From Candidatus Omnitrophota bacterium (GTDB lineage Bacteria; Omnitrophota; Gorgyraeia; Aquiviventales; Aquiviventaceae): a DNA stretch of 17,432 nucleotides. The notes beneath the pieces were generated by a model. It saw only the letters and a program-made list of their open reading frames with translations, was not told the origin of the DNA and did not search any database. Positions 7,328 to 13,272 of this stretch are shown here, piece after piece. A program made the translations under genes and the position numbers. The stretch covers positions 1 through 17,432 of the forward strand of contig JACQRD010000003.1 of assembly GCA_016206675.1 (NCBI GenBank), in the 5' to 3' direction. How positions within the stretch are numbered: the first letter of the stretch is position 1; every line of letters starts with the position of its first letter.

Positions 7328-8397
7328 TTTCGCTCATCGTGCTGGGCCTGTTGGTCGTTGTGCATGAGGCCGGCCACTTCTTCGTGGCCCGGTGGGCCGG
7401 CGTGCGAGTGCTGCGTTTTTCGATCGGGTTCGGCCCGAAGCTCTTCTCGTGGACCCGCGGCGAGACGGAGTACGCCGTCAGCGCCATCCCGCTCGGCGGG
7501 TACGTGAAGATGGCCGGGGAGCAGCGCACGGAACACACGCACCAGCCATGGGAATACCTCTCCAAGCCGGTCTCCACCCGTGCTGCCATCGTGACCGCCG
7601 GCCCCCTCGTCAATTATCTCGTCGCCTTCTTGTGCCTGTGGGCGGTGTTCATCGTCGGCTATCACGAGCTGCTGCCGGTCATCGGCAAGGTGATGGACAA
7701 GATGCCGGCCCAGGCCGCGGGTTTTCAGCCCGGCGACCGGGTGCGGGCCATCGGGGGCAAGTCCGTCGCCACATGGGAGGAGCTGACCAAGACGGTCTAC
7801 GCCGCCCCCGATGTGCCGTTGGCCTTTGCGGTGGAACGGGAGGGCGGGCAGGCGCTCACCGTTATGGTGACGCCGAAAGCGACCGACTCCACCGACCACT
7901 TCGGGCGCCCCAAGACCATCGGGCTGATCGGCGTAGCCCCGAAGGGCGATTACCGGCTCTTCCGGACAGGGCCCATTGCGGCGTTCGGGCGGGCCGTTGA
8001 GCTGCAGCAGGAAATCGCCAGCCAGACGATGGTGGCCCTCTGGCTGATGGTTACCGGCAAGCTCTCCGCCCAGCAGTCGGTCACCGGCCCGATCGGCATC
8101 GTGGTCATGGCCAGCGAAGCGCTCCGGTTGGGGCTCGCCTCCACGCTGACCTTTGTGGGATTGATCAGCTTCAGCCTCGCGCTGTTCAACGTGTTTCCCA
8201 TCCCGATTCTCGACGGAGGGCATCTGCTCTTCTTGGCGCTGGAGAAGCTGCGCGGCCGGCCGGTTAGCGTCAACATCCAGGAGCGTGCGGCCCAAGTCAG
8301 CTTCTTGGTGCTGGTGACGTTCGTGCTGGTGATCTGCATCAACGACGTCAACCGCTTCGGACTGTTGGAGAAGGCGGTGGGGTGGATGAAGCGATGA
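7312..8397 (+). CDS. rseP: Site-2 membrane metalloprotease, RseP/MmpA type
   Basis: This is an intramembrane zinc protease that cleaves transmembrane segments of substrates such as anti-sigma factors or remnant signal peptides. The 361 residues hold the zinc motif HEAGH (H18, E19, H22) in the first membrane helix and a second hydrophobic segment around GPLVNYLVAFLCLW. A single PDZ domain lies at roughly 125-200, and NVFPIPILDGGHLL carries the third metal ligand D301. E. coli RseP has two PDZ domains and about 450 residues, so this is the shorter one-PDZ type. The start overlaps dxr by 16 bp. The stop TGA overlaps the ispG ATG by 4 bp (ATGA). Its physiological substrate cannot be told from this window. 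Confidence 0.93.
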   Translation: MLNFLISLIVLGLLVVVHEAGHFFVARWAGVRVLRFSIGFGPKLFSWTRGETEYAVSAIPLGGYVKMAGEQRTEHTHQPWEYLSKPVSTRAAIVTAGPLVNYLVAFLCLWAVFIVGYHELLPVIGKVMDKMPAQAAGFQPGDRVRAIGGKSVATWEELTKTVYAAPDVPLAFAVEREGGQALTVMVTPKATDSTDHFGRPKTIGLIGVAPKGDYRLFRTGPIAAFGRAVELQQEIASQTMVALWLMVTGKLSAQQSVTGPIGIVVMASEALRLGLASTLTFVGLISFSLALFNVFPIPILDGGHLLFLALEKLRGRPVSVNIQERAAQVSFLVLVTFVLVICINDVNRFGLLEKAVGWMKR

Positions 8398-9572
8398 CGA
8401 TCGCGCGACGCAACACGCGGCCGGTGCGGGTGAAGCACCTGACCATCGGCGGGGACGCGCCGGTCTGCCTCCAGTCGATGACCAAGACGGAGACGACGGA
8501 CATTGAGGCCACCGTGCGGCAGATCCGCGCGCTGGCCACCGCCGGCTGCGAGATCGTCCGCGTCGCCGTGCCGACGATCGACGCGGCGAAGGCGCTCCCC
8601 GACATCCGCCGGGAAGCCAATCAGGTGCCGCTCGTGGCGGACATCCATTTCCACCCGCAGTTCGCGATCGCGGCGATTGAGGCGGGGTTCGATAAAATCC
8701 GCTGGAATCCGGGCAACATCCGCAACCCGGCGCAGGTCCGCGAGGTCGTCGATCGCGCGAAGGAGCGGGGCGTGCCCATCCGCATCGGGGTCAACGTGGG
8801 CTCGCTCGATCCTGAGTGCCTGCCTGCCGCGCCGAAGCGCGGACGAGGTCGCGCGACGCAGGCAGGCGAGGCGGCCCACCGGGACGATCTGATCGAAGCG
8901 CTCGTTCAGAGCGCGCTGAAGTCGGTGCGGCTGCTGGAAGGCTTCGGGTTCTACGACATCGTGCTGTCGCTGAAGTCCTCCGACGTGCTCCAGATGCTCT
9001 CCGCCTATCGTCGGATGGCGCAGCTGTGCGACTATCCCTTTCATCTCGGCGTCACCGAAGCCGGCCTGCTGGAGGCCTCGACGGTCAAATCCGCCATCGG
9101 CATCGGGGCACTCCTGGCGGAGGGCATCGGCGATACGATCCGTGTCTCGATCACCGGCGATCCGATCGATGAGGTCAAGGTCGCACAGCGGATTCTCTCA
9201 TCGCTTGAGCTGCGGCGCTTCGACACCAACGTGATCGCCTGCCCCTCGTGCGGCCGTTGTCAAATCGACGTGGTCGGCATTGCCACGGAGGTGGAGCGCC
9301 GTCTGCAGGAGCTGGCCCGGAGTGATCCGCGCTGCCTGGAGTTGACCGTCGCCGTGATGGGCTGCGTCGTCAACGGCCCGGGTGAGTCGGAGCATGCCGA
9401 TGTGGGCATGGCCGGCGGCGGCGGGGTGGGGGTCATCTACCGCAAAGGCCGCCAGGTGCGCCGCGTCTCGGAAGCCGAGATGGTCGATGCCCTTCTTGAT
9501 GAGGTGAAATCCCTGCTCCAGCAGACAGCAGACAGCAGACAGCAGACAGTTGAATCCGCACTTCAGGCGTGA
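8394..9572 (+). CDS. ispG: 4-hydroxy-3-methylbut-2-en-1-yl diphosphate synthase with two repeat-derived segments
   Basis: This [4Fe-4S] enzyme (also GcpE) reductively converts MEcPP to HMBPP near the end of the MEP pathway. The N-terminal TIM-barrel half is recognisable by VCLQSMTKTET, LVADIHFHPQFAI and KIRWNPGNI. The C-terminal cluster domain has CPSC (C283, C286), GCVVNGPGE (C324) and E331, equivalent to the four cluster ligands. The start at 8394 makes ATGA with the rseP stop; GTG 8382 is in frame and possible. Two segments look foreign. Residues 142-158 (CLPAAPKRGRGRATQAG) are encoded by a 51-bp palindromic element. The C-terminus, from Q376, is the translated CAGCAGA array (QQTADSRQQTV) plus ESALQA. 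Both lie outside the core motifs, so the enzyme is probably active. Confidence 0.94.
   Translation: MTIARRNTRPVRVKHLTIGGDAPVCLQSMTKTETTDIEATVRQIRALATAGCEIVRVAVPTIDAAKALPDIRREANQVPLVADIHFHPQFAIAAIEAGFDKIRWNPGNIRNPAQVREVVDRAKERGVPIRIGVNVGSLDPECLPAAPKRGRGRATQAGEAAHRDDLIEALVQSALKSVRLLEGFGFYDIVLSLKSSDVLQMLSAYRRMAQLCDYPFHLGVTEAGLLEASTVKSAIGIGALLAEGIGDTIRVSITGDPIDEVKVAQRILSSLELRRFDTNVIACPSCGRCQIDVVGIATEVERRLQELARSDPRCLELTVAVMGCVVNGPGESEHADVGMAGGGGVGVIYRKGRQVRRVSEAEMVDALLDEVKSLLQQTADSRQQTVESALQA
8817..8867 (+). repeat. 51-bp palindromic element inserted in frame in ispG
   Basis: Perfect 10-bp inverted arms GCCTGCCTGC (8818-8827) and GCAGGCAGGC (8858-8867) enclose two smaller dyads: CGCGC-CGAA-GCGCG (8828-8841) and the palindrome GTCGCGCGAC (8848-8857). 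The element spans 51 bp, exactly 17 codons, and is bounded by GAG on both sides (8814-8816 and 8868-8870), consistent with a 3-bp target duplication. It encodes a Gly/Arg/Ala-rich loop at a position where IspG proteins are variable. Confidence 0.8.
9519..9549 (+). repeat. CAGCAGA heptamer array in the 3' end of ispG
   Basis: Four tandem CAGCAGA units (9519, 9526, 9533, 9540) plus CAG lie inside the last codons of ispG, read as QQTADSRQQT. It faces the TGCTGTG array at 9580 across 30 bp that include the ispG stop codon. Confidence 0.92.
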
Positions 9573-9579
9573 TGGGTTT

Positions 9580-9611
9580 TGCTGTGTGCTGTGTGCTGTG
9601 TGCTGTGTGCT
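9580..9611 (+). repeat. TGCTGTG heptamer array before proS
   Basis: Four tandem TGCTGTG units (9580, 9587, 9594, 9601) plus TGCT end 5 bp before the proS ATG. The array is preceded by GGGTTTT, as in the serA-purA element. It leaves no room for a conventional Shine-Dalgarno. Confidence 0.92.
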
Positions 9612-9616
9612 AGACG

Positions 9617-11341
9617 ATGCGGTGGTCCCGCTACTTTCTCCCCACGCTCCGCGAAGATCCCAAAGACGCCGAGGCGATCAGCCACAAGCTGATGGCGCGG
9701 GCGGGTCTGATCCGCCGGCTCGGCTCCGGGGCGTACTCCTACTTGCCGTTCGGCTGGCGCGCCCTCCAGAAGGCCATCCGCATTGTGCGCGAGGAGATGG
9801 ACCGCGCCGGCGCGCAGGAGCTGTTGATGCCGGCGATGCAGCCGGTGGAATTATGGAAGCAGACCGGCCGCTACGGCGTGCTCGGCGATGTGCTCATCCG
9901 CTTCAAAGACCGCACCGGCAAGGAGGTCGCCCTCGGCCCCACGCATGAAGAGGTGGTCACCACTTTGCTCGCCGAGATCAAGTCCCACAAGCAGCTGCCC
10001 GTGACCGTCTATCAAATCCAGACGAAGTTCCGCGATGAGCCCAGGCCCCGCTTCGGCGTGCTGCGCTCCAAAGAGTTCCTGATGAAGGATGCCTACAGCG
10101 TCGATGTGGACCTCGCGGGGCTGAATCGCAGCTACCAGGTGATGTACGAGGCGTACGAGCGGATGTTCAGGCGCTGCGGCATCACGGCGCTGCCCTGCGA
10201 GGCGGATCCGGGCATGATGGGGGGCTTGGCCTCGCGGGAGTTCATGGCGCCGTCGGAGAACGGGGAGGATCTCGTTGTGCGATGCACGAGCTGCCACTAC
10301 GCGGCGAACCTTGAGGCAGCCACCTGTCAGCAGACAGCAGACAGCACACAGCAGACAGTAGAAAAGCCAAAACCGTTGGAGGTGGTACCAACGCCGGGGA
10401 AGCATACGGTGGAGGAGGTCAGCGCGTTTCTCAAGGTGCCGGCGACGAAGATCATCAAGACGCGGCTCTATGACGACGGCAAGGAGCATGTAGCCGTGCT
10501 GGTGCGCGGCGATCATGACGTCAACGAAGCGAAGCTGGCACGCCTGGCCAACATGCCGCACCTGAGGCTCTCCAGTCCCCAGACGATCGAGCGTCTCACC
10601 AAGGCCCCCGTGGGGTTTGCCGGGCCGGTCAAGCTCGGTGGGGTGCGCCTGCTGGCCGATCATGCGGTGATGGGCATCGTCAACGGTGTGGCCGGGGCGA
10701 ACCAGCGCGACGCGCACGTCATCAACGTCAATCCCGGGCGCGACTTTCAGCCGGAGCAGGTGGGGGATACGCGCGTGGTGACGGCGCAGGATGCCTGCCC
10801 GGCGTGCGGCAGCCCCCTGGCGTTTGTCCGGGCCATCGAGGTGGGGCATGTCTTCAAGCTCGGCACGAAGTACACCCAGGTCTTCGGGGCGGCGGTGCAA
10901 GACCCCTCCGGAGCCAACGCGCCCATGATGATGGGCTGCTACGGCATCGGCATCAACCGCCTGCTGGCGGCGGCCATCGAACAGTCTCATGACGCCAACG
11001 GCATCATCTGGCCGGTGGGCTTAGCCCCCTTTCAGGTGGTCATCAGCGTGATGGAAGCCGGCAATGCCGACCAGGCCGGCGCGGCGCAGGAGGCGTATCA
11101 ACTCCTGACGGCGCAAGGCGTTGAGGTGTTGCTCGATGATCGCGAGCAGTCGCCGGGGGCCAAGCTGAAGGATGCCGATCTGATCGGCATTCCAGTGCAG
11201 GTGGTGGTGGGCAAGGTGTGGCAGAGCGACCGGCAGCTGGAGGTGGCCTGGCGGGCGACCAAGGAAAAAAGCCGCCTCGCCACGGCCCAACTGGGGGAAA
11301 CCGTCCACAAACTCCTTGACAGAGGCTCCTCGGCAGCTTAG
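9617..11341 (+). CDS. proS: Prolyl-tRNA synthetase, bacterial type with editing domain and in-frame heptamer repeat
   Basis: This class II synthetase charges tRNA-Pro. At 574 residues it is the bacterial type, with an inserted editing domain that clears Ala-tRNA-Pro. The N-terminus MRWSRYFLPTLREDPKDAEA and LMARAGLIRRLGSGAYSYLP match the family start and motif 1 region. Motif 2 is TKFRDEPRPRFGVLRSKEF (about 136-154) and motif 3 is GCYGIGINRLLAAAIEQ (440-456). The editing domain spans about 255-390, and an anticodon-binding domain follows to the end. Residues 238-247 (QQTADSTQQT) are the translated CAGCAGA array, placed at the junction between the catalytic core and the editing domain. CPAC at 394-397 is a small Cys pair near the return to the core. 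It is the last gene before a clear terminator; the stop TAG is part of a promoter-like -10. Confidence 0.96.
   Translation: MRWSRYFLPTLREDPKDAEAISHKLMARAGLIRRLGSGAYSYLPFGWRALQKAIRIVREEMDRAGAQELLMPAMQPVELWKQTGRYGVLGDVLIRFKDRTGKEVALGPTHEEVVTTLLAEIKSHKQLPVTVYQIQTKFRDEPRPRFGVLRSKEFLMKDAYSVDVDLAGLNRSYQVMYEAYERMFRRCGITALPCEADPGMMGGLASREFMAPSENGEDLVVRCTSCHYAANLEAATCQQTADSTQQTVEKPKPLEVVPTPGKHTVEEVSAFLKVPATKIIKTRLYDDGKEHVAVLVRGDHDVNEAKLARLANMPHLRLSSPQTIERLTKAPVGFAGPVKLGGVRLLADHAVMGIVNGVAGANQRDAHVINVNPGRDFQPEQVGDTRVVTAQDACPACGSPLAFVRAIEVGHVFKLGTKYTQVFGAAVQDPSGANAPMMMGCYGIGINRLLAAAIEQSHDANGIIWPVGLAPFQVVISVMEAGNADQAGAAQEAYQLLTAQGVEVLLDDREQSPGAKLKDADLIGIPVQVVVGKVWQSDRQLEVAWRATKEKSRLATAQLGETVHKLLDRGSSAA
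10328..10358 (+). repeat. CAGCAGA-type heptamer array in frame inside proS
   Basis: CAG is followed by four 7-bp units (CAGACAG, CAGACAG, CACACAG, CAGACAG), read as QQTADSTQQT. The 3' flank GTAGAA resembles the GTTGAA flank of the array in ispG. No facing TGCTGTG array is present nearby. Confidence 0.9.
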
Positions 11342-11344
11342 AAT
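11316..11344 (+). promoter_or_regulatory. Near-consensus sigma70 promoter motif at the proS stop
   Basis: TTGACA (11316-11321) and TAGAAT (11339-11344) are separated by exactly 17 bp. The -35 is perfect and the -10 matches five of six. The -10 includes the proS stop codon TAG. A transcript would begin near 11351 and meet the terminator at 11367 within about 20 nucleotides, unless that hairpin is bypassed. It could drive rimP-nusA-infB by read-through, or be fortuitous. Confidence 0.5.
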
Positions 11345-11366
11345 CCCTTGCGGCTATTAGGTATAC

Positions 11367-11394
11367 AAAAAAGTGGGTAGCCCCCACTTTTTTT
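11367..11394 (+). terminator. Intrinsic terminator after proS
   Basis: A GTGGG/CCCAC stem (11373-11377 and 11383-11387) with a five-base loop is extended by six A-T pairs (A-run 11367-11372, T-run 11388-11394, seven T). It is a textbook intrinsic terminator. Because both flanks are homopolymer runs, it could work in both directions. It lies 25 bp after the proS stop. Confidence 0.85.
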
Positions 11395-11409
11395 ATTCTC
11401 CAGGCGACC

Positions 11410-11441
11410 GAGCGACCGGTATCGGATACCGTCTCTCGCTC
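11410..11441 (+). promoter_or_regulatory. First GGTATC/GATACC dyad in the rimP leader, within a larger stem
   Basis: CGGTATC (11417-11423), a central G, and GATACCG (11425-11431) make a perfect dyad with 7-bp arms. Outside it GAGCGA (11410-11415) pairs with TCGCTC (11436-11441). The whole could be a protein operator or a folded leader RNA. Confidence 0.5.
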
Positions 11442-11451
11442 GACAAACTAA

Positions 11452-11481
11452 GGTATCTGATACCGGTTGTTTGGATACCGG
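11452..11481 (+). promoter_or_regulatory. Second GGTATC/GATACC dyad and a third half-site before rimP
   Basis: GGTATC (11452-11457), a central T and GATACC (11459-11464) form a second dyad, centred 34 bp after the first. A further GATACCGG (11474-11481) stands alone 15 bp downstream and ends just before the rimP ATG. The GGTATC at 11452 could pair with either downstream half-site, giving alternative RNA structures. Confidence 0.5.
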
Positions 11482-11483
11482 CC

Positions 11484-11942
11484 ATGGATGACCCAAGGAT
11501 TGGAGAGATTCAGGCGCTGGTAAGCCCGCTGCTTGGGGAGCGGGAGATGGAGCTGGTGGAACTGATCTGCCACCCGGCAGGCGGGGAGTTGATGGTCCGC
11601 CTGCTGGTCGATCGGGTCGGCGGAGTGACCATCCAGCAGTGCGCCCAGGCCAATCAGGTGATCCGCCAGGCGCTGGAGGCTTCGGGCCTAGTGCCTGAAG
11701 GCTTCACCGTGGAGGTCTCCTCCCCGGGGTTGGATCGGCCGCTGACCACCAAACGGGATTTTGAGCGGGCCATCGGCGAGGATCTCCGCTTGGATGTGCG
11801 CCTCGAGGAGGGCCGGTCCAAGGAAGTGCGTGGGATGCTGCTGGCGGTGCAGCCGGCGGCGGTCGTGGTGAAGACGACCGGCGGCAACATTACGGTGCCG
11901 ATGGCGGAGATTCGCGTCGCGAAAAAGGCGATCAGATGGTAA
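11484..11942 (+). CDS. rimP: Ribosome maturation factor RimP
   Basis: This cytoplasmic protein is needed for late 30S subunit assembly. The 152 residues show the RimP N-terminal domain (IGEIQALVSPLLGEREMELV, ELMVRLLVDR, VTIQQCAQANQVI). The conserved FTVEVSSPGLDRPL and TTKRDFERAIGEDLRL follow, and then the Sm-like C-terminal part ending VPMAEIRVAKKAIRW. The frame is open upstream to 11373, but that stretch reads through the terminator and dyads, so ATG 11484 is the start. No good Shine-Dalgarno is visible; the third GATACC half-site occupies that place. It is followed 45 bp later by nusA, in the widely conserved rimP-nusA-infB order. Confidence 0.92.
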   Translation: MDDPRIGEIQALVSPLLGEREMELVELICHPAGGELMVRLLVDRVGGVTIQQCAQANQVIRQALEASGLVPEGFTVEVSSPGLDRPLTTKRDFERAIGEDLRLDVRLEEGRSKEVRGMLLAVQPAAVVVKTTGGNITVPMAEIRVAKKAIRW

Positions 11943-11963
11943 CGTGCGATAGCACACAGCCGT

Positions 11964-11987
11964 CAGCACACAGCAAACAGTAGACAG
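11964..11987 (+). repeat. Degenerate CAGCACA heptamer array abutting nusA
   Basis: CAGCACA, CAGCAAA, CAGTAGA and CAG follow one another at 7-bp spacing and end at the base before the nusA ATG. A further AGCACACAG lies at 11951-11959. The units are a decayed form of the CAGCAGA arrays elsewhere in the window, and no Shine-Dalgarno separates them from the start codon. Confidence 0.7.
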
Positions 11988-13268
11988 ATGAACAACGAAC
12001 TACTTTCACTCCTGGAGGCGATTGAGCGCGACAAGGGCATCGATCGGGAGGTGCTCATCCAGGCGATCGAGTCCGGCGTGGCCACCGCCGCCAAGAAGAG
12101 CGAGGGTCTTGGAGAAGAGGCGCAGGCCTCGGCGGTGCTGGACCGCAAAAGCGGCCAGCTCACCGTCACCGTCGATGGCCGGCAGATCACCTCGGCCAAC
12201 CTCACCCGCATCGCCGCCCAGGTGGCGAAGCAGGTGATCCTGCAGAAGTTCCGCGAGGCGGAGCGGGATGTCATCTTCACGGAGTTCCAGGGGCGCGTCG
12301 GCGACATCGTCACGGGCGCCGTGCACCGCTTCGAGCGCGGCGACATCATCGTGGAGCTGGGCCGCGCGGAGGCCATCCTGCCCAAGGCCGAGCGCATCCC
12401 CCACGAGGAGTACCATCAGAGCGACCGGGTGCAGGGCTACGTGCTGGAGGTTCGCAAGAACGCCAAAGGGCCGGCCATCGTACTCTCCCGCAGCCACGAG
12501 GGGTTCATCCGCGGGCTGTTCATGCTCGAAGTGCCCGAGATCGGGGAGGGCATCGTCGAGATCAAGGGCCTCGCGCGGGAGGCCGGCGACCGCACGAAGA
12601 TCGCCGTCTGGTCGAAGGAGGAGAAGGTCGACTGCGTGGGGGCGTGCGTGGGCATGCGGGGCACCCGCGTCAAGAACATCGTCCGCGAGCTGCACGGCGA
12701 GAAGGTCGACATCATCCGCTGGCACGAGGACATCAAGGAGTTCATCGCGGCCGCACTCTCGCCCGCGAAGATCGCCAGCATCGAGCCGATCGGCGAAAAG
12801 CAGGCGCTGGTGCTCGTCGACGACGACCAGCTCTCCCTGGCGATCGGCAAGAAGGGCCAGAACGTCCGGTTGGCTTCCAAGCTCACCGGCTGGCAGCTGG
12901 AGATCAAGAGCCGTTCGCAGCATGCCGCCTCCTCGGTGAGTTCCTTGGAGGGAGTCGGAGCGGCCCTTGAAGAGCGTTTGAAAGAAGCGGGCGTGACGAC
13001 GGTGCAGCAATTGGCGGCCATGACGGTCGAGCAGCTGACGGCCGTCAAGGGCGTGGGGGAGAAGACCGCGCAGAAACTCCTCGAATCGGCCCAGCAAGCA
13101 CTCGCCGCCGCGGCCGCCGCAGCGGCGGCACCGGCGCCCCCCGCAGCAGAGGCCGCTGAAGCGCCGCCGTCCGCAGCCGCTGAGCCTGCAGCGGAGACGC
13201 AAGCCGAAGCGCCCTCCGAGCCGCAGGATGACGCCGCGGATGAGCGCACTGGGGAGGGGGCCGCGTAA
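11988..13268 (+). CDS. nusA: Transcription termination/antitermination factor NusA
   Basis: NusA binds RNA polymerase and nascent RNA and modulates pausing, termination and antitermination. The 426 residues contain an N-terminal polymerase-binding domain (1-100), an S1 domain (about 103-170), KH1 (about 182-250, with GACVGMRGTRVKNIVREL) and KH2 (about 258-309, with IGKKGQNVRLASKLTGW). A helix-hairpin-helix unit follows at about 320-368 (LEGVGAALEERLKEAG and VKGVGEKTAQKLL). The last 56 residues are a low-complexity Ala/Pro/Glu tail. The start ATG is fixed by the family N-terminus (MNNELLSLLEAIERDKGI) and directly abuts a heptamer array. The stop is 4 bp before the infB ATG, so the two are likely coupled. 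Confidence 0.96.
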   Translation: MNNELLSLLEAIERDKGIDREVLIQAIESGVATAAKKSEGLGEEAQASAVLDRKSGQLTVTVDGRQITSANLTRIAAQVAKQVILQKFREAERDVIFTEFQGRVGDIVTGAVHRFERGDIIVELGRAEAILPKAERIPHEEYHQSDRVQGYVLEVRKNAKGPAIVLSRSHEGFIRGLFMLEVPEIGEGIVEIKGLAREAGDRTKIAVWSKEEKVDCVGACVGMRGTRVKNIVRELHGEKVDIIRWHEDIKEFIAAALSPAKIASIEPIGEKQALVLVDDDQLSLAIGKKGQNVRLASKLTGWQLEIKSRSQHAASSVSSLEGVGAALEERLKEAGVTTVQQLAAMTVEQLTAVKGVGEKTAQKLLESAQQALAAAAAAAAAPAPPAAEAAEAPPSAAAEPAAETQAEAPSEPQDDAADERTGEGAA

Positions 13269-13272
13269 CGTC

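Noticed and set aside
13228..13272. Longer infB start inside nusA
   Set aside because: The extra residues (MTPRMSALGRGPRNV) do not resemble an IF-2 N-terminus, which begins at 13273.
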